Numbered from the stretch's first letter, positions 33,929 to 42,622 are shown. The stretch: 64,000 nucleotides of DNA from Sediminibacterium sp. (GCA_016786865.1 JAEUVE010000011.1:124001-188000); one strand, 5' to 3'. A program made the numbers and translations. Notes: generated by a model not told the origin, from the letters alone.

Positions 33929-33936
33929 TAACTTTG
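33929..33936 (+). promoter_or_regulatory. Putative -7 element (TAACTTTG) of the NarL-type regulator gene
   Basis: A perfect TAnnTTTG match 23 bases before the ATG at 33960, directly after the previous gene's terminator. Confidence 0.5.
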
Positions 33937-33959
33937 TAATATTTCATAATAACAGGCAT

Positions 33960-34607
33960 ATGCATACAAAAAAGATCAGTTTGGCAATTGTAGATGATCA
34001 CACTGTTGTAATTGATGGCTTAAAATCCATGCTGGCGGGATTTCCACAATTGGAAGTTGTGTATACCACGCAAAGCGGAACAGCCCTGTTGGCGTATCTG
34101 CAAACTGCAGCTCCGGAAATTTTACTGATGGATATTCAAATGCCAGAGATCAACGGAATTGATTTATGTAAAATGGTATTAAAGCAGTGCCCGGAGATCA
34201 GGATTATTGCATTCAGTAGTTTTGATGATTCCAATTATGTAAAGCAGCTCTTCAGAAGCGGTGTTAAGGCTTATTTGTTAAAAAACTCCGGTAAACAAAC
34301 CATCCTTAAGGCAATTGAAACGGTTATGGAGGGAGAGCAGTTCATGGATGAGGCGATTCAGAAAATATTGTTGCAGGAAAGCATTACCGGTCAGCGACGC
34401 TCTATTTTTGATATACCACTTACCAAGCGGGAAACGGAAATTGTACAGTTGGTTGCTAGTGGACTCTCCAATCAGGAAATAGCCGATAAACTCTTCCTGA
34501 GCCTGCGTACAGTAGAAACCCATCGGATGAATGTGAATCAGAAACTGGGTGTGAAGAACAGTGCAGGCCTGGTGAAAGAAGCCATCAAACGCGGATTGGT
34601 AGATTGA
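33960..34607 (+). CDS. NarL/LuxR-family response regulator
   Basis: A 215-aa two-domain regulator. The receiver domain has acidic residues DDH at 12-14, the phosphorylated aspartate D58 (LLMDIQMPEING) and the conserved Lys near 108 (AYLLKNSGKQ). The C-terminal HTH is LTKRETEIVQLVASGLSNQEIADKLFLSLRTVETHRMNV. Partner kinases of this class have HisKA_3 domains. None is adjacent, but one (56292-58208) lies 22 kb away and another may be elsewhere. It ends 23 bases before the LysR gene on the same strand. Confidence 0.93.
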   Translation: MHTKKISLAIVDDHTVVIDGLKSMLAGFPQLEVVYTTQSGTALLAYLQTAAPEILLMDIQMPEINGIDLCKMVLKQCPEIRIIAFSSFDDSNYVKQLFRSGVKAYLLKNSGKQTILKAIETVMEGEQFMDEAIQKILLQESITGQRRSIFDIPLTKRETEIVQLVASGLSNQEIADKLFLSLRTVETHRMNVNQKLGVKNSAGLVKEAIKRGLVD

Positions 34608-34630
34608 GTAAATAATGTATATCTTGAAAG

Positions 34631-35527
34631 ATGTTGTCGACCAGACATATGATTTTTTTAGAAGTGGCATCGAGGCTTAGCTTTTCCGAAGCCAGTAAGG
34701 CATTGTTTATCAGCCAGCCAGCCATCAGCAAGCACATTAAATCGCTCGAAGCTTATTATAAAACCCCGCTTTTTGAACGAAGGGGCAACAGTATTGAATT
34801 AACCGGAGCCGGAGTTATTCTTTCACAAAAACTCAAGGAGGCCAGAAAGATCCAGCAGGAGGCAGAGTTCGAGATCAGTACACTGCAACAAAAGATCAAT
34901 GCAAAAGGGCAGTTGCGTTTAGGTGCCAGTACCACCGTGGCATTGTACATCCTTCCCAAAATTCTTTCTGCTTTTCACAAGCGGTACGAAAATGTTAAAA
35001 TCAGTTTGCTAAACCGGAATACAGATACCATTATCGATGCGCTTTTAAAGGAGGATATTGATATTGGTATTGTGGAAGGAAAAAAGAAAAGCACCGCTTT
35101 GGTATATAAACCCTTCCTTACAGATCAGGTGGTAGCCGTTTGCAGTAAGAACAGTTTTATCGCCAAAAAAAGATCCATTCAGGTGAGGGATATTCTGCAT
35201 TATCCGGTGGTATTACGAGAACAGGGATCCGGTACATTGGCTGCCTTAAAAGACAGTCTGGGTAAGAAAGGCATTAAGTTATCCGATTTAAAGGTGAGTG
35301 TTGTTTTAAGTGGAACAGAGGCTTTGAAAAATTTTATTAAAGCAGACGATTCACTCGGTTTTTTACCAATGGGATCTGTGGTGAAAGAGGTGGAAAGCGG
35401 TGAACTGGTGATTATTAAAATCGATGACTTCAAAATAGTCAGGAACTTCTACTTTATACAGCGACACGGCACCGAAAACAATGAACTGAACAAACTGTTC
35501 ATGAAAGTATGCAATACCTCATTATAA
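34631..35527 (+). CDS. LysR-family transcriptional regulator
   Basis: A 298-aa protein. The N-terminal winged HTH reads FLEVASRLSFSEASKALFISQPAISKHIKSLEAYYKTPLFERRGNSIELTGAG, followed by a linker helix and a periplasmic-binding-like effector domain of about 200 aa (LRLGASTTVALYILPKILSAFHKRYENVKISLL...). The effector is unknown. The gene lies 65 bases upstream of thrC on the same strand, and two palindromes of LysR-box type sit between them, so thrC is the likely target. Confidence 0.93.
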   Translation: MLSTRHMIFLEVASRLSFSEASKALFISQPAISKHIKSLEAYYKTPLFERRGNSIELTGAGVILSQKLKEARKIQQEAEFEISTLQQKINAKGQLRLGASTTVALYILPKILSAFHKRYENVKISLLNRNTDTIIDALLKEDIDIGIVEGKKKSTALVYKPFLTDQVVAVCSKNSFIAKKRSIQVRDILHYPVVLREQGSGTLAALKDSLGKKGIKLSDLKVSVVLSGTEALKNFIKADDSLGFLPMGSVVKEVESGELVIIKIDDFKIVRNFYFIQRHGTENNELNKLFMKVCNTSL

Positions 35528-35547
35528 CATTATGTTATAGGCTATAA
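35523..35547. promoter_or_regulatory. Overlapping palindromes upstream of thrC, candidate LysR operator
   Basis: TATAACAT-T-ATGTTATA (35523-35539) is a perfect 17-base palindrome, and TTATAG-G-CTATAA (35535-35547) is a perfect 13-base palindrome overlapping its right end. The first covers the LysR stop codon. They lie 34-58 bases upstream of the thrC -7 element, the usual position for a LysR recognition and activation site. Confidence 0.65.
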
Positions 35548-35580
35548 TCAATCATTGTATTTAAGTTATAGTTCGCCCGC

Positions 35581-35588
35581 TATTTTTG
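35581..35588 (+). promoter_or_regulatory. Putative -7 element (TATTTTTG) of thrC
   Basis: A perfect TAnnTTTG match four bases before the thrC ATG at 35593. The upstream region holds the LysR-type palindromes; no TTTG -33 was seen, which fits an activator-dependent promoter. Confidence 0.5.
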
Positions 35589-35592
35589 CCGG

Positions 35593-36774
35593 ATGGAAAA
35601 GAAAAATTTGCATCCTTCGCGCATCAGTAAAATGTATTGTTCCAACTGTAATAAGCAGTATGATTACCATGTAGCACAAACATTTGCCACTTGTTGCAGT
35701 AAGCCACTCCTGATTTCCTACAATCTGGATACCCCTTTTCCTGTTTCTCGCCTGGGCAACAGTCCCCAATCTATCTGGAGATATTTTGAGCTGCTTCCTG
35801 TGCTGAATGAGGCAAACATCGTTTCGTTGAACGAAGGAATGACGCCGGTTTTTCCATTGGAGAAATTAGGCGCAGCGCAGGAATTTGAAGATTTGTATTT
35901 AAAAGATGAAACCAATAATCCCACGGGATCATTTAAGGCCAGGGGGCTGAGTGTAGCCATTTCGAAAGCAAAAGAGCTGGGTATCCAAAAGTGCATCATT
36001 CCTACAGCGGGTAATGCTGGCGGGGCACTGGCTGCCTACTGCGCCAAAGCCAATATTGAAGCCACCGTGATCATGCCGGCACATACCCCTCAAGTCTTTA
36101 AAGACGAGTGCTTGTTATATGGGGCAGAAGTGATCCTCATTCAGGGATTAATCAGCGATTGCGGAAAGAAGGCCCAGGAAATGAATAAGGAAGGGGAATA
36201 CTTCGACATGTCTACGTTGAAAGAACCATATCGCCTGGAAGGAAAGAAGACAATGGGTTATGAAATTGCGGAGCAGTTCTACTGGGAGTTGCCGGATGTG
36301 ATTATCTATCCCGCAGGTGGGGGTACCGGATTAATTGGTATCTGGAAAGCCTTCAAAGAAATGAAGGAAATGGGATGGATCAAGGGACCTTTCCCTAAAA
36401 TGATTGCAGTACAGTCGGCCAAATGTGCTCCCATCCGGGAGGCCATCAAAGATTCGATTCACTGGAAAGAAAATTTTACCCCCGAAGCAACCATTGCCAA
36501 CGGACTGGCAGTGCCTTATCCTTTTGGAATGGATCTGATGTTGGATGTTTTGAAAGCCTCACACGGCGAAACAGTTCAGATTAGTGATGAAGAAATTATG
36601 AAAGGTGTTCTCGAATTTACCAGAAAAGAAGGTATCCTGATTTCACCCGAAGGGGCTGCAACCTATATGGCGTTTCAAAAATTATTGCAATCCGGTACAA
36701 TTACCAAAGGTCAAAAAGTACTGTTGTTAAATACAGGCACAGGTTACAAGTACCTGGAGAATATGATTCGGTGA
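35593..36774 (+). CDS. thrC: Threonine synthase
   Basis: A 393-aa fold type II PLP enzyme. A zinc-ribbon-like start (MYCSNCNKQYDY...TCCSKPLL, CxxC and CC) is followed by LNEGMTPVFPLEKLG, the PLP lysine in NNPTGSFKARG, the glycine loop PTAGNAGGALAAYCAK and the phosphate-binding loop PAGGGTGLIG. It would convert O-phosphohomoserine to threonine. Related enzymes (threonine dehydratase or other beta-replacement enzymes) are less likely given the N-terminal ribbon. The LysR gene upstream and the promoter palindromes suggest specific regulation, unusual for a biosynthetic thrC. Confidence 0.82.
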   Translation: MEKKNLHPSRISKMYCSNCNKQYDYHVAQTFATCCSKPLLISYNLDTPFPVSRLGNSPQSIWRYFELLPVLNEANIVSLNEGMTPVFPLEKLGAAQEFEDLYLKDETNNPTGSFKARGLSVAISKAKELGIQKCIIPTAGNAGGALAAYCAKANIEATVIMPAHTPQVFKDECLLYGAEVILIQGLISDCGKKAQEMNKEGEYFDMSTLKEPYRLEGKKTMGYEIAEQFYWELPDVIIYPAGGGTGLIGIWKAFKEMKEMGWIKGPFPKMIAVQSAKCAPIREAIKDSIHWKENFTPEATIANGLAVPYPFGMDLMLDVLKASHGETVQISDEEIMKGVLEFTRKEGILISPEGAATYMAFQKLLQSGTITKGQKVLLLNTGTGYKYLENMIR

Positions 36775-36790
36775 TGCGGAGTATCCTGTT

Positions 36791-38947
36791 TTAATAGGAA
36801 ACGGTTAACCCCACACCAAACCCCATATCACTATCGTAGTGTGCAGACATGCCGATGTTTTTGCCTGCTATAAAGCGGAGCCCGCCCATGTATTCTTTGT
36901 CGGAATTGACCATCATGCTGGCCCGGAGTCTTTTTGAAACAGGAATGTCTTCCCGCATCAGTTGTAAACGTAAATTTCCGTTGGTATATACTTCCGTTTT
37001 AAACTGGAATAACATGGGCAAAATATACTGCAAACCTACACTTAATTGTGCCCGGTTGTTTTTAGTGTTTCGCTGTCCGAATATGTTTTTTTCTTCATCG
37101 TGTCCCATACTTCTGTATCTCCAGTCAAAGCCAATAAAAGGCATAATCCATTGCATTTTACCGAGGTATCTTCCCAGATGGGTTTCTGTTTCATATCCAT
37201 GCATATTGTTGTAGCCTAGCCTCCATTCGGTCCCCAGGCTCCAGCGGGTATTGTGCAGCATCAGCATTCCGTCATTGCCATTGCTTGCAAAATCATTCCT
37301 GGCCATTACACGGAGTTTTCTGTCGTCGGAAAATAGTTTTCTTTTTGCGAATTTGGGATCAGGTATCAGCGGGTTCTCCGGTTGATTTTCATAGGTAAAG
37401 ACTCTGCCCATTCCACTCATCATATGATAAAGGATATGGCAATGGAAAAACCAGTCTCCTTCGGCATTTGCAGTGAATTCCAATGTGTCGGTTTCCATGG
37501 GCATAATATCAATTACATTTTTCAACGGGGCATGATCTCCCTAATCATTCAGGACCCTGAAATCGTGCCCGTGTAAGTGCATTGGGTGACGCATCATAGA
37601 AGCATTGTGTAGGATCATCCGAACAGTTTCTCCTTTCCTGATCAGGATTTTATCCGATTCGGAAACCACTTTGTTATTCAGACTCCACACGTATCGGTTC
37701 ATGTTTCCGGTTAATTCAAAGCTTAATTCTTTTACTGGCGCATTGGCTTTGAGTAGGGTTGAATGAGGAGACCTGAGCATATTGTAATTCAGGGTAACCA
37801 GGTCAGGAGTTTGGTTTATTTCATTGTACATCACCGAATTCATATCCATTTTGTTGAGACTCATCTTCATTCCCATATCGTTCAGCTCCCCGTTCATCTG
37901 CATCATCTCGTTCATCATCTTCATTCCTTCAAAATATTTCAGGCGGGGAAGGGGGCTTAAAGCTTCCAGCGGGCCATTACCAAGGTAAACTGAGGCAGAC
38001 CCGGTTCTGTCCTCAGCGGTTGCCAATAGCTGATAGGCTTTGTTGTCGGGTATGGTTACCACAATATCGTATGTTTCGGAAACAGCAATCATTAACCGGT
38101 CCACTTCCACCGGGTCAACATCGTTACCGTCGCTGGCAACAACCGTTATTTTTCCGCCGGCATAGCTCAGCCAGAAATAGGTAGAAGCCCCACCGTTGGA
38201 AATCCTGAGGCGCACTTTATCTCCTGCTCTGAAGCTATTCAGTTTGGATTCGGTTTTTCCATTGATCAGAAAACGGTTATAATACACATCGCTTACATCC
38301 ATTGCAAGCATTCGTTTCCATTCGTTTTTGAGCTTTGTTTTCAGGTGACCTGCCCTGATGGCTTCTGCGTAGCTTTGGGTAGTTCCTTTTTTTATGGCAA
38401 ACCAGTCCGTGGCATTGTGCAGCATGCGATGTACATTGTTGGGGTTCAGATTGGTCCATTCGCTTAGTATCAGGGGTATTTCAGGCAGATCGTCAATTCC
38501 TTTTCTGAATGTTGTGTCATTATCCCGCTTATGCAAAATCATGGAGCCATACATCCCAATTTGCTCTTGCATGCCGCTATGACTATGGTACCAATGCGTG
38601 CCATGCTGTATAACCGGAAACCGGTATACATGTTTTGAATGCGGGGGAATGGGCATTTGGGTAAGGTAGGGAACACCATCTTCCCTGTTGGGTAAAAACA
38701 AGCCATGCCAGTGAAGGGAGGTTGCTTCGTCCATATCATTGTATACATGAATTTCTGCAGTGTCGCCTTGTGTAAAATGCAGTTCCGGCATGGGGATTTG
38801 CCCGTTTACGGCTATGGCCCTTTTAAGAACGCCGGTGAAATTAACGAGACTGTCTTTAACATGTAGTTCATACCGGACTGTTTTCTGCGCCAATACACTA
38901 CTCACCGGAAAACATGCGATCAGCAAAAACCTGAGCAATTGATCCAT
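36791..38947 (-). pseudogene. Multicopper oxidase with C-terminal barrel-like domain, interrupted by an in-frame amber codon
   Basis: One reading frame of 718 codons encodes a CopA-type multicopper oxidase, but a TAG at 37541-37543 splits it into 468 and 249 codons with no change of frame. The first part has a signal peptide (MDQLLRFLLIACFPVSSVLAQ) and the copper motifs SLHWHGLFLPN, HGTHWYHSHSGM and HPMHLHGHDF. The second part has the last motif, HCHILYHMMSGM. Related enzymes usually read RVLN-x-QG-x-YAPLKN around the stop; here it reads RVLND-stop-GDHAPLKN, as if one CAG (Gln) became TAG. After the oxidase domain comes a CopB-like tail of about 190 aa ending GMSAHYDSDMGFGVGLTVSY. Translation could restart at TTG (37525), but a product without the last copper set should be inactive. 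Confidence 0.85.
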
Positions 38948-38949
38948 TA

Positions 38950-39432
38950 TTAATTTTTTTCTGCGGAAATATTTCCACAACTGAGCATGGATGATCCGTA
39001 ATAAGGGTTTTTAATACCAGGCTCCAGGCTGAGCCAATACGCCTTTTTCATGGGGCAATATTGGTAATAGACTTTCCCTTTGATGCTTTCGGCCAGTTCA
39101 ATGATTTTCCAAAGCGCAACCGATAATGCCGCAAATGCCGTCCGTTGTTTACTCAGGTCTGTTGTTTTGCTGATGGTTTCCGCCGATTCCAGCAGTATTT
39201 TTCCATTTGTTTCAAAGGCAGTTCTTTCTTTCATCGCTAAATCCACCGGGTTTACCAGCCGGATGCCTGTTGATAATTCAGTGGCCGCTGATGCTGCTTT
39301 TGCCGGATCACTTTTTACCAATGCATCTTTAACCTGTAAATAACTGTTGACCATCGTTTGAACTGTTGCCGGTTGCGCCTGAAGGCTTCCGATGTAAATC
39401 ATTGTGGCAAGAAGAATTTTGATTTTTTTCAT
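38950..39432 (-). CDS. Exported DUF3347 protein
   Basis: A 160-aa protein with a signal peptide (MKKIKILLATMIYIGSLQAQ). The mature part is a four-helix DUF3347 domain ending YYQYCPMKKAYWLSLEPGIKNPYYGSSMLSCGNI, the motif also seen at the C-terminus of CusB-like efflux adaptors; its Cys, Met and His residues suggest metal binding in the periplasm. Its stop is two bases before the oxidase ATG and it follows the HMA chaperone by three bases, so the three form one transcript. Confidence 0.88.
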   Translation of the reverse strand: MKKIKILLATMIYIGSLQAQPATVQTMVNSYLQVKDALVKSDPAKAASAATELSTGIRLVNPVDLAMKERTAFETNGKILLESAETISKTTDLSKQRTAFAALSVALWKIIELAESIKGKVYYQYCPMKKAYWLSLEPGIKNPYYGSSMLSCGNISAEKN

Positions 39433-39435
39433 TGT

Positions 39436-39669
39436 TTAAGCTTTAGTAGGTTCAATATTGAATCCGGAGGCTTTAACCGTTTTGATGATAGTGGCTTCAG
39501 TTGCACCATCTGAAATTACAGTCAGTGTTTTATCTGCGGTAGATGTATCCACTTTCCAACTACTGATACCTGGTTCATTGTCCAGTGCGGGAGAAACTTT
39601 TGCCACACATCCACTGCATTTGATGTTTGTTTTGAAGGTGAAGGTCTTTAATTCATTGTTCGTATGCAT
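39436..39669 (-). CDS. Small heavy-metal-associated (HMA) copper chaperone
   Basis: A 77-aa protein with one ferredoxin-like HMA domain. The metal-binding pair is C18 and C21 in NIKCSGCVAKV; the usual M/TxCxxC reads IKCSGC. It probably carries Cu(I) in the cytoplasm to the neighbouring ATPase. First gene of the chaperone-DUF3347-oxidase unit. The upstream 80 bases hold a candidate copper operator and a -7-like element. Confidence 0.88.
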   Translation of the reverse strand: MHTNNELKTFTFKTNIKCSGCVAKVSPALDNEPGISSWKVDTSTADKTLTVISDGATEATIIKTVKASGFNIEPTKA

Positions 39670-39693
39670 GATTCATAGTTTTAATTGATAGCA

Positions 39694-39748
39694 CAAAGTT
39701 CAGCAGTATGTTCAGCAGCGCTATTATGTTATTTCTTATATGTTTTAT
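39694..39748 (-). promoter_or_regulatory. Candidate copper-regulated promoter of the HMA chaperone/DUF3347/oxidase unit
   Basis: Read on the plus strand, TTATGTTATT (39724-39733), six bases, then ATGTTTTAT (39740-39748). Exactly 22 bases separate this from CAAAGTTC (39694-39701), which on the minus strand is GAACTTTG, one base off TAnnTTTG. The copA promoter shows the same motif, the same N6 gap and the same 22-base distance, so this is probably the operator of the nearby AraC regulator. Confidence 0.7.
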
Positions 39749-39749
39749 G

Positions 39750-41966
39750 TTATTTACTGCTTATCCATTTTAACCTTAGACTATTGCTCACTACGCTGAT
39801 ACTGCTCAGGGCCATCGCGGCCCCTGCAATCATCGGGTTCAGCAGAAACCCGTTAACCGGATACAGTATCCCTGCGGCTAAAGGGATACCGATGATGTTG
39901 TAAATAAAGGCCCAAAACAGATTCTGACGGATGGTCCGGACTGTTTTTCGGGAAAGCTTAATTGCCAGCGGTATTTTAGTAAGATCCGAAGACAGGATGG
40001 TCATTTTAGCAACATCCATGGCAATATCACTGCCCTTTCCCATGGCAATACTCACATTGGCCTGTGCAAGCGCCGTACTGTCATTGATGCCGTCCCCTGC
40101 CATAGCTACGATTTTTCCTTCCTCCTGCAATGCTTTTATAAAATTTGCCTTTTCATGTGGTAAAACATCTGCCTTGTAATGCAGTATTCCTGTTTCGGCA
40201 GCAATGGCCCGGGCAGTGTTTTCATTGTCGCCGGTAAGCATATAGACTTCTATACCTTCCTCCTGTAATTGCTGTACTGCAACTCTGGAAGACGGCTTTA
40301 CCTGATCGGCAACAGCCAGCACGGCCAATGCGTTTGATTCATCGGCAAACCATATGACCGTTTTGGATTGTGAAGCCCATTGTTCAGCGTTTCGGCTCAG
40401 CAACTCATCGGAAGAGATCTGCTGATCTTCCAGTAAATGCCGGTTGCCCACATAATATTTCTTACCATCCACTATTGCGCTGGCTCCCCTGCCTGTAATG
40501 CTATGGAACTCCGTTGTATTTTTTGCGGAGTTGTTCGTAAAATAATTAACCACGGCATTGGCCAGGGGATGCTCTGATCGGCTTTCTATGGATACCAGTA
40601 CATCGGGGAGAGTATCCTTTTGACTCCTCCATTGCAGATCGGTTACTACCGGCTTCCCTTCCGTTATAGTTCCAGTTTTATCCAGCACAACTGCGTTGAT
40701 TTTTTCGGCGAGCTCCAGGCTCTCAGCATCTTTGATGAGGATGCCCTGCTCTGCCCCTTTACCAACCCCTACCATGATGGCTGTTGGGGTGGCCAACCCC
40801 AATGCACAGGGGCATGCAATAACGAGCACTGTTACCATGGCCAGTAATCCATGCGTCAATCCATTTTCACCCCCGAGCCAATACCATAGAAGGAATGAAA
40901 GCAATGCAATAGTAATTACTGCCGGAACAAAAATTCCGGCAATGCGATCCACGAGTTTTTGAACAGGCGCTTTGCTTCCCTGTGCTTCCTGCACTGTCCG
41001 GATGATCTGGGATAACATGGTTTCCGAGCCCACTTTCATGGCCTTGAACTGAAAGCTTCCCTTTTGGTTGATAGTACCTGCAAATACGTTGTCCTGTGCT
41101 TTTTTAAGTATAGCTACCGGCTCTCCGCTCAGCATGCTTTCATCTACATAGGAGGTTCCGGAAACAACTACACCGTCTACAGCTATTTTTTCGCCCGGTT
41201 TTACAAGGAGGAGATCGCCTTTGTTTACCTGTTCAATCGGAACGCTCATGGTGTGCCCGCCTTCATGAATCAGGGTAACCGTTCCGGGTTGTAAACCCAT
41301 CAGTTTTTTGATGGCCGATGAAGCATTGCCCCTTGCCTTTTCTTCGAGGAGCTTGCCCAGTAAGATAAATGCTATTACAACGGAGGCTGCTTCAAAATAA
41401 ACATGTGCATGTATTCCTTTGCTGTGCCAGTAGCCGGGATTCAATGTGTTGAATATACTGAAGAGATATGCAACAGCTGTACTTAATGCAACAAGGGTGT
41501 CCATATTGGCTTTTCCGTGTAGCGCCTGCTTATACGCGTTCACAAAAAACTGTTTTCCGAACCAGAGTATCACCGGGGTAGATAATGCCCACATCATATA
41601 GTTGGCGTAAGGCATGTTCATGTAGAACATGCCAATAATGGTCACTGGTATGGACAAAACAATCGACCAAATGGTTCTATGCTTCAACAGCCGGGTTTGA
41701 TCCTGCTGAATATGTTCCAGTTGTTCCTTACTGTTTTCTGTACTGATCAGCAGGTCATAACCGATTTGTTGTACGGTTTTACGGAATTCTTCTAATGAAA
41801 TTTTATCCGGATTGTATTCAATTACAGCAGTAGCATTGGCGTAGTTTACTGCTGCGCTGGAAATACCAGGCTGCGCCTTCAGCATGCTTTCCACACTTAC
41901 CGCACAGGATGCGCAGGTCATGTGCAATACAGGAAGGATTACCGTTTTCTTTTTTTGCGTTTCCAT
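39750..41966 (-). CDS. copA: Copper-translocating P1B-type ATPase
   Basis: A 738-aa Cu(I) exporter of the inner membrane. The N-terminal HMA domain has HMTCASCAVS (C18, C21). It also has the membrane CPC motif (VIACPCALGLATPTAIMVG), the phosphorylated Asp in DKTGTITEGK, the SEHPLA motif for ATP binding and GDGINDSTALAQA. I chose the ATG at 41966 (METQKKK); a longer start adds eight residues inside the putative promoter. It exports excess copper to the periplasm, where the multicopper oxidase would normally detoxify it. Confidence 0.95.
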   Translation of the reverse strand: METQKKKTVILPVLHMTCASCAVSVESMLKAQPGISSAAVNYANATAVIEYNPDKISLEEFRKTVQQIGYDLLISTENSKEQLEHIQQDQTRLLKHRTIWSIVLSIPVTIIGMFYMNMPYANYMMWALSTPVILWFGKQFFVNAYKQALHGKANMDTLVALSTAVAYLFSIFNTLNPGYWHSKGIHAHVYFEAASVVIAFILLGKLLEEKARGNASSAIKKLMGLQPGTVTLIHEGGHTMSVPIEQVNKGDLLLVKPGEKIAVDGVVVSGTSYVDESMLSGEPVAILKKAQDNVFAGTINQKGSFQFKAMKVGSETMLSQIIRTVQEAQGSKAPVQKLVDRIAGIFVPAVITIALLSFLLWYWLGGENGLTHGLLAMVTVLVIACPCALGLATPTAIMVGVGKGAEQGILIKDAESLELAEKINAVVLDKTGTITEGKPVVTDLQWRSQKDTLPDVLVSIESRSEHPLANAVVNYFTNNSAKNTTEFHSITGRGASAIVDGKKYYVGNRHLLEDQQISSDELLSRNAEQWASQSKTVIWFADESNALAVLAVADQVKPSSRVAVQQLQEEGIEVYMLTGDNENTARAIAAETGILHYKADVLPHEKANFIKALQEEGKIVAMAGDGINDSTALAQANVSIAMGKGSDIAMDVAKMTILSSDLTKIPLAIKLSRKTVRTIRQNLFWAFIYNIIGIPLAAGILYPVNGFLLNPMIAGAAMALSSISVVSNSLRLKWISSK

Positions 41967-41987
41967 AATAAGAAGTTTATTATGATG

Positions 41988-42042
41988 CAAAGTTGTTAAA
42001 GCTGCTCCGGTCTGGTGTTATGCTATTGTGTGAATGTTTTAT
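41988..42042 (-). promoter_or_regulatory. Candidate copper-regulated promoter of copA
   Basis: Read on the plus strand, TTATGCTATT (42018-42027), six bases, then ATGTTTTAT (42034-42042). A 22-base gap separates the motif from CAAAGTTG (41988-41995), which is CAACTTTG on the minus strand. It differs from the motif at 39724-39748 by one base in 19. It lies between the AraC gene and copA, ending six bases before the AraC stop codon. Confidence 0.7.
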
Positions 42043-42047
42043 AACAT

Positions 42048-42608
42048 TTACACTTTATCGAGTGGTTTTCGTTTAACCGATCTGATGTTTTTGAAATGAC
42101 TGGGGGTTAATCCTGTTACTTTCTTGAACTGACTGCTGAGGTATGCAACGCTGGAATAATTGAGACGAAAGGCAATTTCGCTTAGGGAAAGTTCGTCGTA
42201 TACCAACAGCTCTTTTACCAGTTCAATTTTTTGCGCTATGAAATATTTTTCGATGGTGATTCCTTCTACTTCTGAAAAGAGATTGCTCAGGTAATTGTAA
42301 TCGTGGTTTAGTTTGCTGCTTAGCGTTTTGGAGAGGTTTTGGGTCATTTCTCCGTCTTTCTGACGGATTAGTTCGAGAATAATTAGTTTGATTTGTTCAA
42401 TTAACCTGCTTTTTTTGTCGTCTATGAGATCAAATCCAAGCAGTTGTAATTCCTGGCTGAGCGCCAGCTTTTCCGTATTGGTTAAAGATTGATTCAGTTC
42501 TACCTCGCCAAGCTCAACTGAAACAGCTGTAAGGCCAAGTTTTTTCATCGTTTCCCTGACAACCATTTTACAACGGTCGCAAACCATATTTTTAATAAAA
42601 ACTTTCAT
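42048..42608 (-). CDS. AraC-family regulator with HMA-like N-terminal domain
   Basis: A 186-aa protein. Residues 1-65 look like an HMA domain (KVFIKNMVCDRCKMVVRETMKKLG with C10 and C13; then SVELGEVEL). Residues 80-186 are an AraC-type double HTH, ending SLSEIAFRLNYSSVAYLSSQFKKVTGLTPSHFKN. Together this suggests a cytoplasmic copper or similar metal sensor that directly controls transcription. Its neighbours, copA and the HMA chaperone operon, are the obvious targets. It follows the membrane protein gene by 14 bases and may be cotranscribed with it. Confidence 0.9.
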   Translation of the reverse strand: MKVFIKNMVCDRCKMVVRETMKKLGLTAVSVELGEVELNQSLTNTEKLALSQELQLLGFDLIDDKKSRLIEQIKLIILELIRQKDGEMTQNLSKTLSSKLNHDYNYLSNLFSEVEGITIEKYFIAQKIELVKELLVYDELSLSEIAFRLNYSSVAYLSSQFKKVTGLTPSHFKNIRSVKRKPLDKV

Positions 42609-42622
42609 GATCTCAAGGCAAG

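Noticed and set aside
36791..37525. Separate gene with a TTG start after the amber codon
   Set aside because: The frame is continuous with the upstream oxidase, and the first residues fit the interior of a multicopper oxidase. Treated as the second half of an interrupted gene.
40720..40840. Possible CRISPR-like or other repeats in the copA region
   Set aside because: No regularly spaced repeat was found; the local similarity comes from glycine and alanine codons of the ATPase.
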